The position numbers were made by a program, and so were the translations under genes. A DNA stretch of 64,000 bases from Chitinilyticum piscinae (GTDB lineage: Bacteria; Pseudomonadota; Gammaproteobacteria; Burkholderiales; Chitinibacteraceae). Below, piece by piece: positions 44,547-53,191 of the stretch (its first letter is position 1; every line of letters starts with the position of its first letter). The stretch is taken from contig NZ_JADFUA010000005.1 in assembly GCF_015223195.1 (NCBI RefSeq), forward strand, positions 124,001 through 188,000, given 5' to 3'. The notes beneath the pieces were generated by a model, which saw only the letters and a list, made by a program, of their open reading frames with translations, searched no databases and was not told the origin of the DNA.

Positions 44547-45577
44547 GCTGCGACTCCTTCCTGCCGGGCTATGCGGCTAATCTCGGCCAGCCAGAAAGCC
44601 TGCTGCTCGGCGGGCAGCCAGCTGGCGCTGATGCTGTTGCGGGCCAGCTGGACGATGTCCTGCGCCGTCAGCGCCAGCTTGTCGCGGCAGGCGATGAAAT
44701 TGTCATTCAGATAGCCACCAAAATACGCCGGGTCGTCGGAATTGACCATCGCGCACAGCCCGGCGGCCAGCAGCTCGCGCAGGTTGTGCTCGGCCAGGTC
44801 GTTCACCACGCAGAGCTTGAGGTTGGACAGCGGGCACACAGTCAGCGGAATCTGCTCCCTGGCTAGGCGCGCGACCAGCGCCGGGTCTTCGGTGCAGCGC
44901 ACGCCGTGGTCGATGCGGCGGGAATGCAGCAGATCCAGCGCCTGCCAGATGTAGTCCGCCGGGCCTTCCTCACCGGCATGCGCCACCGCCGGCAGGCCCA
45001 GCTCGGCACAGCGCGCAAACAGCCGTGCGAATTTCTCCGGCGGGTTGCCGCGCTCGCCCGAATCCAGCCCCACGCCGTCGATGCGATCCAGATAGGGCAT
45101 CGCGTCTTGCAGGGTGGCAAAACCGTCTTCCTCACTGAGGTGGCGCAAAAAGCACATGATCAGCTTGGAGGTGATGCCGAACTGCTTTTCCGCCAGCGCC
45201 AGCGCACGGCGGATGCCTTCGAGCACGGTCAGGAATTCAACCCCGCGCGCGGTGTGCGTCTGCGGATCGAAGAAAATCTCGGTGTGGACGATGTGATCGG
45301 CCTGCGCGCGCTTCAGATACGCCCAGGTCAGATCAAAAAAGTCCTGCTCGGTTTGCAGCACACCGGCACCGGCGTAGTAGAGATCGAGAAAGGACTGCAG
45401 ATCGGTAAAGTTGTACGCCGCCCGCACCGCCTCGACGCTGGCATACGGCAGGACAATCTCGTTGCGCTCGGCCAGCGCGAACATCATCTCCGGCTCCAGC
45501 GAACCCTCGATGTGCAGATGCAGCTCGGCTTTTGGCAGCTTGCGGATCAGCTGGTCCAGCGGATGATCATTCGTCAT
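44543..45577 (-). CDS. add: Adenosine/adenine deaminase family, probably adenine deaminase
   Basis: Zinc hydrolase of the purine deaminase family. The 344-residue product has the metal motif ELHLHIEGS, the catalytic HAGEEG, RIDHGVRC and NSDDPAYFGGY. The last motif, with S-D-D-P-A-Y-F-G-G-Y instead of the adenosine deaminase pattern, is what the adenine deaminase subgroup shows, so purine-base salvage is likely. It is coupled to the lipoprotein gene (ATGA). The symbol add is used for the family, not proven for the substrate. Confidence 0.85.
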   Translation of the reverse strand: MTNDHPLDQLIRKLPKAELHLHIEGSLEPEMMFALAERNEIVLPYASVEAVRAAYNFTDLQSFLDLYYAGAGVLQTEQDFFDLTWAYLKRAQADHIVHTEIFFDPQTHTARGVEFLTVLEGIRRALALAEKQFGITSKLIMCFLRHLSEEDGFATLQDAMPYLDRIDGVGLDSGERGNPPEKFARLFARCAELGLPAVAHAGEEGPADYIWQALDLLHSRRIDHGVRCTEDPALVARLAREQIPLTVCPLSNLKLCVVNDLAEHNLRELLAAGLCAMVNSDDPAYFGGYLNDNFIACRDKLALTAQDIVQLARNSISASWLPAEQQAFWLAEISRIARQEGVAA

Positions 45578-45633
45578 GGCAAAACCTTTTTAAGCACACC
45601 GACACAGCGGCACAGAAAACGACGAGTAAAGCA

Positions 45634-45694
45634 ATACATCAACACCCATCAAGCTACAAGCAATCAAAAACAATGGCTGCAGCCATATACCCAA
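45634..45694 (+). repeat. 53-bp-period direct-repeat element, copy 11
   Basis: ATACATCA at 45634 (degenerate) and ATACCCAA at 45687, exactly 53 bp apart. A palindromic GGCTGCAGCC lies near the second octamer; an extra ACACCCAT occurs at 45642. Confidence 0.7.
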
Positions 45695-45702
45695 CAACAC
45701 AC

Positions 45703-45782
45703 CGTAGGGTGTGGGAATCCCGAAGGGATTTGCGCCCCCTACTCGGCTACCAAATCCGTTGGGTTTCGCAGCACTCAACCCA
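45703..45782 (-). repeat. REP-like palindromes, TTGGGTT type
   Basis: GTAGGGTGTGGGAATCCCGAAGGG at the left and GTTGGGTTTCGCAGCACTCAACCCAAGC at the right; the latter is the inverse form of the 41155 copy. Confidence 0.72.
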
Positions 45783-45804
45783 AGCTACAGCCACCACTAC
45801 CGCC

Positions 45805-46080
45805 CATGAGCACGCCCCGCCCTGAAGCCGCCGAGAAGCGCAGGTTTTTCGGGATCTGAAGGAGGACGTGTCTGAGGGGCGCAGCCCCGAGTTGTCCTCC
45901 TTCCCCGAAAAACCGAGCATCGCAGGGTAGCCGCCGCAGGCGGCCGGCGGACCGGGCTCGGCTTTGGGGTGAAGGGGGATTTGCCGAAACAAATCCCCCT
46001 TCCCGTCCGCCGGGCGCCCCACAGGGACTCCCTGCGGTCGGAACCGGCGTGTAAAACAACGCGCCGAAGGCGCTTAACCT
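45805..46080 (-). repeat. GC-rich dispersed repeat R, copy 4 (inverted)
   Basis: It shares GCACGCCCCGCCCTGAAG and CCGCCGAGAAGCGCAG with copy 3 at its left end, and GGAACCGGCGTGTAAAACAA then CGCGCCGAAGGCGCTT at its right end. Internal palindrome GGGGGATTTG-ccgaa-aCAAATCCCCC. Confidence 0.82.
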
Positions 46081-46154
46081 CACCCCAACCTACTTACGAA
46101 AATCCATCCAGCCAGCAGGTTGACCGTTCAAATCGTACTCGAGCACCACGTTAC

Positions 46155-46242
46155 GGCGTAGGGCCTAATCGCCAAAGGCATTACGCCGCACACGTTGATA
46201 TGCCCTCATCCGGCGTATTGCCGCTTGCGCGGCGAATACGCC
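46155..46242 (+). repeat. REP-like palindromes, GGCGTATT type
   Basis: GGCGTAGGGCCTAATCGCC with TTACGCC, and GGCGTATTGCC with GGCGAATACGCC, the pattern of widespread proteobacterial REP-like sequences. Lies just beyond the nrdA stop. Confidence 0.68.
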
Positions 46243-46252
46243 CTACGCCTGC

Positions 46253-49135
46253 TTACTGGCAAGCCTCGCAATCCGGGTTGTCGATCGAGCAGAACTTCAC
46301 ATCAGTCGCCGGGGTATTATCCACAGGAGCAGCAGCAACCGGAGCTGCAGCGGCATACCCGCCATCCACCGGCACTGCATTCAGCTCGCCGCCACGGCCA
46401 GTCGATTTCTCGGCCGAGGACGCGCCCAGCGTGCGCAGGTAGTAGGTGGTTTTCAGGCCACGCACCCACGCCAGCTTGTACAGCTCGTCCAGACGCTTGC
46501 CAGAGGCGCCAGCCATGTAGATGTTCAGGCTTTGCGCCTGATCGATCCACTTCTGGCGGCGCGAGGCCGCTTCAACCAGCCACTTCGGATCCATTTCGAA
46601 GGCCGTGGCGTACAGCGCCTTGAGGTCTTCCGGAATGCGGTCGATGCGCTGGACCGAGCCGTCGAAGTACTTCAGGTCGGAGACCATCACTTCGTCCCAC
46701 AGGCCGCGCGCCTTCAGGTCACGCACCAGGTTTTCGTTGATGACGGTGAATTCGCCGGACAGGTTCGATTTCACGAACAGGTTCTGGTAGGTCGGCTCGA
46801 TCGAAGCATCCACACCGACGATGTTGGAAATCGTCGCGGTCGGTGCAATCGCCAGGCAGTTGGAGTTGCGCATGCCGTATTCCTTGATGCGTTCACGCAG
46901 CGCGTTCCAGTCCAGACGCTCGGTGCGATCCACGTCGAGGAAACCGCCACGGGCCTCCATCAGCAGATCGAGCGAATCGTGCGGCAGCACGCCCTTGTCC
47001 CACAGCGAACCGCGGAAGGAGGCGTAGGTGCCGCGTTCCTTGGCCAGCTCGGTCGAGGCCCAGTAGGCGTGGTAGGCCAGCGTTTCCATCGAGGTGTCGG
47101 CAAATTCCACTGCGGCATCAGAAGCATACGGGATGCGCAGCTGGTGCAGCGCGTCCTGGAAGCCCATCAGGCCCAGACCAACCGGGCGGTGGCGCAGGTT
47201 GGAATTGCGCGCCTTGCGAACCGGGTAGAAGTTGATGTCGATGACGTTGTCGAGCATGCGCATCGCCACACGCACGGTGCGGGCGATCTTTTCGCCATCC
47301 AGCTCCAGCGCGCCATCGGCGTTCTGCTTGAGGTGGTTGGCCAGATTCACCGAGCCCAGATTACATACGGCAATCTCGTTCTCGTTGGTGTTCAGCGTGA
47401 TCTCGGTGCACAGGTTGGAGCTGTGAACCACACCCATGTGCTGTTGCGGGCTGCGAATGTTGCACGGGTCCTTGAAGGTGATCCACGGGTGGCCGGTTTC
47501 GAACAGCATGGTGAGGATCTTGCGCCACAGCGACAGCGCCGGGATCTTCTTCACCACTTTCATTTCGCCACGGGCTGCCTTGGCTTCGTAGCGCACATAG
47601 GCTTCTTCGAAAGCCTTGCCGTACAGATCGTGCAGATCCGGTGCCTCGGAAGGCGAGAACAGGGTCCAGTCGGCCCCTTCCATCACGCGGCGCATGAACA
47701 GATCCGGAATCCAGTTCGCGGTGTTCATGTCGTGCGTGCGGCGGCGGTCGTCGCCGGTATTCTTGCGCAGCTCGAGGAATTCCTCGATGTCGGCGTGCCA
47801 GGTTTCCAGGTAGGCGCAGACAGCGCCCTTGCGCTTGCCGCCCTGGTTGACGGCCACGGCCGTGTCGTTCACCACCTTCAGGAAGGGAACGATGCCCTGC
47901 GACTTGCCGTTGGTACCCTTGATGTGGCTGCCCAGTGCACGCACCGGCGTCCAGTCGTTGCCCAGACCGCCGGCAAATTTCGATAGCAGCGCGTTTTCCT
48001 TCAGTGCTTCGTAGATGCCATCCAGATCGTCGGCCACGGTAGTCAGGTAGCAGCTGGAGAGCTGGCTGCGGCGCGTGCCGGAATTGAACAGCGTCGGCGT
48101 GGACGACATGAAGTCGAAGGTCGACAGGATGGTGTAGAACTCGATCGCGCGGGCTTCGCGGTCGATTTCGTTCAGCGCCAGCCCCATGGCCACACGCATG
48201 AAGAAGGCTTGCGGCAGCTCGATGCGGGTGCCGTCGATGTGCAGGAAGTAGCGATCGAACAGGGTTTGCAGGCCCAGATAGCCGAACTGGTAGTCGCGGG
48301 TGTGATCCAGTGCCGCACCCAGCTTGGCCAGATCGAATTGCGCCAGTTTCTCGTCAAGCAGCTCGGCCTCGATGCCCTTCTTGATGAATTTCGGGAAGTA
48401 CTCGGCGTAGCGGCTTGCCATGTCTTCGTGGCTGGCTTCTTCGCCCAGGACTTCGGCGCGCAGGGTATCGAGCAGCAGGCGCGCGGTGACCTGGCTGTAG
48501 GCCGGATCTTTTTCGATCTGCTGGCGGGCAGCCAGAATCACGGACTTGCTGACTTCGTCGGCGGACACGCCGTCGTAGAGGTTCTTCAGCGTTTCGTTCA
48601 GGATCAGCTGCTGGTCGGTGATGCCGTCAAAGCCCTGGCAGGCCGAGGCGATCAGCGCCTTCAGGCGCCCCAGATCCAGCGGACGGGAATCGCCGCTGGC
48701 GAGCTTCACATTGATGGCGTGGTGGACATCGGCCGCGAGGTCTTCACCCTTGGCGTGGCGCTCCTGCGCACGCTGCTCGCGATACAACACATAGGCTCGC
48801 GCCACGTCGTGCTCGCCGGAGCGCATCAGCGCCAGCTCGACCTGATCCTGCACGTCTTCGATGTGGATGGCGCCGCCTTCGGGCTTGCGGCGCATCAGCG
48901 CGCCCACCACGGCGTCAGTCAGACGGGAAACCTGTTCGCGCACGGCCGCCGAAGCAGCGGCATGGCTGCCCTGTACGGCGATAAAGGCCTTGGTGACCGC
49001 CACGGAGATTTTGGACGGTTCGAAGGGCACCACCGAGCCGTTGCGGCGGATGATCTTGTAGTCGGTGTAGTTCACCGGTGCGGCCAGATCGGCAGCGGAA
49101 CGACTGATGGAAGCGCTCTCAAGCGTTGCGTACAT
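46253..49135 (-). CDS. nrdA: Class Ia ribonucleotide reductase alpha subunit
   Basis: Reduces ribonucleoside diphosphates. The 960-residue product is longer than E. coli NrdA because of an extended N-terminal regulatory part: one clear ATP-cone (RRNGSVVPFEPSKISVAVTKAF, about 30-120) and probably a degenerate second one (to about 215), as in Pseudomonas NrdA. Catalytic parts include SQLSSCYL (active-site Cys), CNLGSVNLANHL with N-x-C/E elements, and the C-terminal redox pair CEAC. Start set at ATG 49135 (MYATLESAS) with GGAG upstream; a 38-codon longer reading would run through the NrdR boxes. Confidence 0.96.
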   Translation of the reverse strand: MYATLESASISRSAADLAAPVNYTDYKIIRRNGSVVPFEPSKISVAVTKAFIAVQGSHAAASAAVREQVSRLTDAVVGALMRRKPEGGAIHIEDVQDQVELALMRSGEHDVARAYVLYREQRAQERHAKGEDLAADVHHAINVKLASGDSRPLDLGRLKALIASACQGFDGITDQQLILNETLKNLYDGVSADEVSKSVILAARQQIEKDPAYSQVTARLLLDTLRAEVLGEEASHEDMASRYAEYFPKFIKKGIEAELLDEKLAQFDLAKLGAALDHTRDYQFGYLGLQTLFDRYFLHIDGTRIELPQAFFMRVAMGLALNEIDREARAIEFYTILSTFDFMSSTPTLFNSGTRRSQLSSCYLTTVADDLDGIYEALKENALLSKFAGGLGNDWTPVRALGSHIKGTNGKSQGIVPFLKVVNDTAVAVNQGGKRKGAVCAYLETWHADIEEFLELRKNTGDDRRRTHDMNTANWIPDLFMRRVMEGADWTLFSPSEAPDLHDLYGKAFEEAYVRYEAKAARGEMKVVKKIPALSLWRKILTMLFETGHPWITFKDPCNIRSPQQHMGVVHSSNLCTEITLNTNENEIAVCNLGSVNLANHLKQNADGALELDGEKIARTVRVAMRMLDNVIDINFYPVRKARNSNLRHRPVGLGLMGFQDALHQLRIPYASDAAVEFADTSMETLAYHAYWASTELAKERGTYASFRGSLWDKGVLPHDSLDLLMEARGGFLDVDRTERLDWNALRERIKEYGMRNSNCLAIAPTATISNIVGVDASIEPTYQNLFVKSNLSGEFTVINENLVRDLKARGLWDEVMVSDLKYFDGSVQRIDRIPEDLKALYATAFEMDPKWLVEAASRRQKWIDQAQSLNIYMAGASGKRLDELYKLAWVRGLKTTYYLRTLGASSAEKSTGRGGELNAVPVDGGYAAAAPVAAAPVDNTPATDVKFCSIDNPDCEACQ

Positions 49136-49182
49136 GCAAGTTTCTCCAGCTGTGCATAACTGTGTGAGTATTTTGTGAAGAA

Positions 49183-49230
49183 ACACAATATCTTGTGTCA
49201 CTCCCTTTTGGTTGACACAAATACTAGGGT
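49183..49230 (-). promoter_or_regulatory. Two NrdR boxes over the nrdA promoter
   Basis: ACACAATATCTTGTGT at 49183-49198 is a near-perfect NrdR box, and ACACAAATACTAGGGT at 49215-49230 is a second, weaker one (12 of 16). Starts are 32 bp apart, about three helical turns, as usual for paired NrdR sites. The second box covers the minus-strand -10 TAGTAT (49226-49221), with a poor -35 TTGCGC 17 bp further out. This predicts ATP/dATP-dependent repression of nrdA. Confidence 0.85.
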
Positions 49231-49249
49231 GTTTCGCGCGGTGGCGCAA

Positions 49250-49548
49250 GCGACTCCGATTGTGTTATCCGTGTATTGACAACCCCGGCACAAGGCGTAT
49301 CAGAGGGGCTGCGTGGCTGCTATCTGGCGCCATGCAAGACGGGACAAGGGCTATGGACTGATACCCTGCCCGGTACTGTTTTGCCATGACTGATGCCCGA
49401 CTGTCGCGGCGCACGGGCGGACCGCCGCAGCGTTGGATTAAAACAACGCCAGAAAGAATGGGGACAGAAGCTTACGGGCGTGCCGGAAACCGCCAAAGAA
49501 AAAGGCCCCCTGCAACAGGGGGCCTTCGCCATGCCGGTGCAGAGGGAA
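49250..49548. other. Intergenic region between nrdA promoter and suhB terminator
   Basis: About 300 bases with no gene accepted. A plus-strand TTGACA at 49276 has no fitting -10, and one isolated ATACCCTG (49361) has no partner at 53 bp. Only the suhB terminator at the right end is clear. Confidence 0.6.
49498..49525 (-). terminator. Intrinsic terminator of suhB
   Basis: Minus strand AAGGCCCCCTG-TTG-CAGGGGGCCTT followed by TTTCTTT, starting 24 bases after the suhB stop. Confidence 0.9.
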
Positions 49549-50331
49549 TTACTTCAGGTGACCGCGGATCACCTGGAGCATCTGGCCGAAAACTTTCGGC
49601 GTTCCGCAGAGGATGTCACCGGATTCCATGAATTTCTCCTCGCCGTTCAGATCGGTCACCAGGCCACCGGCCTCCTGCACGATCAGCGAACCGGCAGCGA
49701 TGTCGTGCGGCTTGAGGTCGAATTCGAAGAAACCGTCGAAGCGGCCGCAGGCCACCCAGGCCAGATCCAGCGAGGCCGCGCCCGGACGGCGCACGCCGCC
49801 GGCCTTCTGCGCCATGTCGCGGAAGATGTTCAGATAGGTTTCGAGGTTGTCGAAACGGGTATACGGGAAACCGGTACCGACCAGTGCATCGGACAGATCG
49901 CGCACCTTGGACACGCGGATACGGCGGTCATTCAGGAAGGCGCCAACGCCACGGGTGGCGGTGAACAGGTCATTGCGGTTCGGGTCGTAGATCACCGCCT
50001 GGGTGATGATGCCCTTGTGCTCCAGCGCGATCGAGACGGCGTATTGCGGCACGCCATGCAGGAAGTTGGTGGTGCCATCGAGCGGGTCGATGATCCACAC
50101 GTAATCCGATTTGCCGCGGCTACCGGACTCCTCTGCTAGAATCGCGTGGCTCGGATACGCCTCGAGGATGGTTTCGATAATGGCGTTTTCCGCTGCGCGG
50201 TCAACTTCGGACACAAAATCATTGTGTCCCTTCTTTTCGGGCGTGATGGTGTCCAGATTGTTGGACGCACGCTGGATAATGGCGGCAGCGCGGCGCGCGG
50301 CGCGCACTGCGGTGTTCAGCATCGGATGCAT
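49549..50331 (-). CDS. suhB: Inositol-1-monophosphatase family protein SuhB
   Basis: Mg-dependent phosphatase, also known as a Nus-factor-like component in rRNA transcription in enterobacteria. The 260-residue product has the metal sites [18 protein letters not shown] and the C-terminal [20 protein letters not shown] with [14 protein letters not shown]. Start at ATG 50331 ([13 protein letters not shown]), the family start. Divergent from trmJ, a common pairing in proteobacteria. Confidence 0.94.
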   Translation of the reverse strand: MHPMLNTAVRAARRAAAIIQRASNNLDTITPEKKGHNDFVSEVDRAAENAIIETILEAYPSHAILAEESGSRGKSDYVWIIDPLDGTTNFLHGVPQYAVSIALEHKGIITQAVIYDPNRNDLFTATRGVGAFLNDRRIRVSKVRDLSDALVGTGFPYTRFDNLETYLNIFRDMAQKAGGVRRPGAASLDLAWVACGRFDGFFEFDLKPHDIAAGSLIVQEAGGLVTDLNGEEKFMESGDILCGTPKVFGQMLQVIRGHLK

Positions 50332-50412
50332 GGCTATTTTCAACTTGAAAGAACGGATTTGGCCGCCATTCTACCTGCCCTTGCCTTTTGAATAAACTGG
50401 AAACTTGTCTAA

Positions 50413-51225
50413 GTGGAATCAACCGACCAACTGCCAGCAGCTCCCGGGCTGGATTGTCTGAAGCATTTTCGCGTGGTGCTTTCGCACACCTCGCACCCCG
50501 GCAACATCGGCTCGACCGCCCGGGCGATGAAAACCATGGGGTTGACCCGTCTGTATCTGGTCAACCCGCAGGAATTCCCCTCCGAGGTCGCCGTGGCGCT
50601 CGCCTCCAGCGCCGACGATGTACTCAACAATGCCGTGATCTGCTCCAGCGTGGAAGAAGCACTGCGCGGCACCACGCTGCAGGTGGCCATGACCGCGCGC
50701 CGCCGCGAGCTGACCCAGCCCCTGCAGACGCCGCGCCAGCTGGTGCCGGAGCTGCTGCAGGAAGCCAACTCCGGCGGCGAAGTGGCACTGCTGTTCGGTC
50801 CGGAAACCAGCGGGCTGACCATCGACGAGGTGCGCCAATGCAACCGCCTGATCACCATTCCGACCAATCCGGACTATTCCAGCCTGAATCTGTCGCAGGC
50901 CGTTCAAGTGTTGACTTACGAGATCCGCTCGCAGCTGCTCGATGATGTGTCGTATCTGGAAAAGAAGGCCCCGCTGGCCAGCCATGAATACCTGGAGCTG
51001 TATTTCGAAAAGCTGGAAGAAACACTGCTGAAAATCGGCTTCCTCAAACCCTATGCGCCCAAGCGCCTGATGCCGCGCCTGCGCCGGCTGTACCAGCGCG
51101 CGACACCGGAACAGGAGGAAGTGGATATCCTGCGCGGTATCCTGCGTGCCACGCTGGAATACAAGCTGGTTGCCGATGCGCCAGCCTCTCTGGAGCAATC
51201 CAGCAAGGATCCGGCCGCAGAGTAA
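50413..51225 (+). CDS. trmJ: tRNA (cytidine/uridine-2'-O-)-methyltransferase TrmJ
   Basis: SPOUT-family enzyme that methylates position 32 of some tRNAs. The 270-residue product has VVLSHTSHPGNIGSTARAMKTMGL, then LLFGPETSGLT and the knot motif IPTNPDYSSLNLSQAVQVLTYE. Starts with GTG at 50413, without a strong ribosome site. The C-terminal RNA-binding extension is present. Confidence 0.94.
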   Translation: MESTDQLPAAPGLDCLKHFRVVLSHTSHPGNIGSTARAMKTMGLTRLYLVNPQEFPSEVAVALASSADDVLNNAVICSSVEEALRGTTLQVAMTARRRELTQPLQTPRQLVPELLQEANSGGEVALLFGPETSGLTIDEVRQCNRLITIPTNPDYSSLNLSQAVQVLTYEIRSQLLDDVSYLEKKAPLASHEYLELYFEKLEETLLKIGFLKPYAPKRLMPRLRRLYQRATPEQEEVDILRGILRATLEYKLVADAPASLEQSSKDPAAE

Positions 51226-51236
51226 GGCAACGTATC

Positions 51237-51271
51237 GCCCTGCAGCCCTTTATCAACAAAGTCTGCAGGGC
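51237..51271. terminator. Bidirectional hairpin between convergent genes
   Basis: GCCCTGCAG (51237-51245) pairs perfectly with CTGCAGGGC (51263-51271); inside, CTTT/AAAG extend the stem. Serves trmJ and the convergent membrane protein. ATACC-like flanks occur but not at the 53-bp spacing, so it was not counted in the repeat family. Confidence 0.65.
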
Positions 51272-51284
51272 AATACCTGGCAAA

Positions 51285-51932
51285 TCAAAGCTTGGACATT
51301 TCGTCCAGCAGCTTGCGCCAGCACAGCACCAGCACCACCAGAGCCGCGAGCAGTGCGACCGCCGTCCAGATGACCCGTGGCAATTGCGCGCTGCGCCGCT
51401 GCTCGGCCACGGCCTGCACGCCCTGCTGGTAGCCGGCATAGTCAACGATGCGGCAACCGGTTTCACCCAGCGCCAGCGCGGCACCGGCCAGCTGCTGACG
51501 CTCGACGACCAGCAAGCCGTAATCACAGTAATCCCGCTCGAAAATGGCCCGGTTGCCGGCGTACGGCAACAGCAGGCGCGCGCCGGCAGCCGGAGGAATC
51601 GTGCAATCCGCTTCCGGGCAGCTGGCCCATACCGCATCCCAAACCGCCTGGGCCTTGTAGCCGCTGAAGGTCAGCTTGCGCCCGAAAAAGCGCTGGAAGC
51701 GCATGCGTGCCTCCTGCAACTCATCGGCGCGGGTTTCCGGCATGGACTTGTGATAGGGCAGCTCCTGCGGCAGGTAGACCGGCGGCGGCTGGCGCAAGGC
51801 CATTGCCGCGGTGGTTACCCCGGCAATCAGCAGCAGTGCCAGCAGCAGCATCAGGATGCAGGTGCCCAGTAGCAGATAGCCAGTGCCCCCCAGGGCGCGC
51901 AGACGGAAAAAGAAAGTCGAATCGGCGGACAT
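51285..51932 (-). CDS. Hypothetical two-span membrane protein (215 residues)
   Basis: Not recognised. It has a transmembrane helix near residues 18-43, a periplasmic domain with four cysteines (SCPEADCTIPP, RDYCDYG, TGCRIVD) that could form two disulfides, and a second helix near the C-terminus (VIWTAVALLAALVVLVLCW). Convergent to trmJ. Confidence 0.66.
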   Translation of the reverse strand: MSADSTFFFRLRALGGTGYLLLGTCILMLLLALLLIAGVTTAAMALRQPPPVYLPQELPYHKSMPETRADELQEARMRFQRFFGRKLTFSGYKAQAVWDAVWASCPEADCTIPPAAGARLLLPYAGNRAIFERDYCDYGLLVVERQQLAGAALALGETGCRIVDYAGYQQGVQAVAEQRRSAQLPRVIWTAVALLAALVVLVLCWRKLLDEMSKL

Positions 51933-52055
51933 GGATACAGGTGGGGTGAAAACGGTTAATCAGAACGGTTGATCCATTCAGGATCGCGGGCAGTATCGCA
52001 CAGGGTGGCTGCCGCGCGCAGACCGGCAACACCGGCCTGCCGCAGAACCGACACC

Positions 52056-52409
52056 TCAGGCAGCCTTTTCGCCACCGTATTCCTCAAAGGCCAGCAAGGC
52101 CTCGGCGGCGGTCATCATGCTCGGGCCGCCCCCCATATAGATCGCCACCTGCAGCATTTCGAGAAATTCGGCGCGCGTCACGCCCATCTTCACGCAGGCC
52201 ATCGCGTGAAAGCCCAGACAGCCGTTGCAGCGGGCAGAAATGGCAATCGCCATCGCCATCAGTTCCTTGTGCTTTTTCGACAGCGCACCATCGTCATGGG
52301 TGGCGCGCGCCATGCCCTGGAAGCTGTTGTAGGTATCGGGGATTTCCTTCACGAACTCGCGCAGCTTTTTGCTGATGTCCGCCACCAGCGGTTTGAATTC
52401 GGTGCTCAT
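52056..52409 (-). CDS. Carboxymuconolactone decarboxylase family / AhpD-like protein
   Basis: 117 residues with the AhpD-type redox motif CNGCLGFH (Cys61, Cys64, His68) within ALSKKHKELMAMAIAISARC. Likely a small peroxidase-like or disulfide reductase protein of the CMD family. Start ATG 52409. Confidence 0.86.
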   Translation of the reverse strand: MSTEFKPLVADISKKLREFVKEIPDTYNSFQGMARATHDDGALSKKHKELMAMAIAISARCNGCLGFHAMACVKMGVTRAEFLEMLQVAIYMGGGPSMMTAAEALLAFEEYGGEKAA

Positions 52410-52434
52410 GCAACACTCCTTGTCATGCAGAAAC

Positions 52435-52457
52435 GGCAAAGGCCGGAAACCGGCCTT
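52435..52457 (-). terminator. Terminator after dcd
   Basis: Minus strand GGCCGG-TTT-CCGGCC then TTTGCCGTTT; the U tract is interrupted. Confidence 0.6.
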
Positions 52458-52480
52458 GGCAGTGAAAGCGGAATTCGCGC

Positions 52481-53056
52481 TCAGGTCTTGGGCAGCGTGA
52501 CACCGACCTGGCCCTGATACTTGCCGCCACGATCGCGATAGCTGGTTTCGCAGACATCGTCTTCATCCGCCTCGAAGAACAGCACCTGCGCCACACCTTC
52601 ATCGGCGTAGATCTTGGCCGGCAGCGGCGTGGTGTTGGAAAACTCCAGCGTGACATAGCCTTCCCACTCGGGCTCGAACGGGGTGACGTTGACGATGATG
52701 CCGCAGCGTGCGTAAGTGGATTTGCCCAGGCACACGGTCAGCACATTGCGCGGAATGCGGAAATACTCGACCGTCCGGGCCAGTGCAAACGAGTTCGGCG
52801 GAATGATGCAGTAGCCCTTGCCGGAGACATCGACAAAGCTGTTTTCGTCGAAGTTTTTCGGGTCGACGATGGTGGAGTTGAGGTTGGTAAACACCTTGAA
52901 CTCGTCCGCGCACCGGATGTCGTATCCATAGCTGGAAGTGCCGAACGACACGATGCGCGCACCGTCGCGCTCCTTGATCTGGCCGGGAATGAATGGCTCG
53001 ATCATCCCGTGTTCCTGGGCCATGCGGCGAATCCACTTGTCCGACTTGATGCTCAT
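52481..53056 (-). CDS. dcd: dCTP deaminase
   Basis: Converts dCTP to dUTP for thymidylate synthesis. The 191-residue product has [68 protein letters not shown] and [10 protein letters not shown] with the catalytic Glu. Start ATG 53056 ([19 protein letters not shown]), the family start, about 190 residues long as usual. A far longer in-frame reading upstream is antisense to phoH and was rejected. Confidence 0.96.
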   Translation of the reverse strand: MSIKSDKWIRRMAQEHGMIEPFIPGQIKERDGARIVSFGTSSYGYDIRCADEFKVFTNLNSTIVDPKNFDENSFVDVSGKGYCIIPPNSFALARTVEYFRIPRNVLTVCLGKSTYARCGIIVNVTPFEPEWEGYVTLEFSNTTPLPAKIYADEGVAQVLFFEADEDDVCETSYRDRGGKYQGQVGVTLPKT

Positions 53057-53191
53057 GCTGTCACATCCCTGTAAAAAGTTCCGCCGTATTGTAAACACTT
53101 GCCGGCCGCCCCGCACTTGCCGCAGCAAGGAGTATTGCCGACAATCAAGACAAGGGGCTCCCGCCAGGACAACAAGAACCAAGGAGGTTTC

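Larger units (their letters stand above)
45578..46252. other. Intergenic repeat region between add and nrdA
   Basis: 675 bases without an accepted gene: a 53-bp element (45634-45694), palindromes of the TTGGGTT type (45703-45782), an inverted repeat R (45805-46080), and a further REP-like pair (46155-46242). The order element-palindrome-R repeats that of 41090-41470. Confidence 0.8.

Noticed and set aside
49361-49368. Isolated ATACCCTG upstream of nrdA
   Set aside because: No partner at plus or minus 53 bp.
51228-51280. ATACGTTG/ATACC-flanked hairpin after trmJ
   Set aside because: The spacing is about 41 bp and not 53 on either strand; treated as a bidirectional terminator only.
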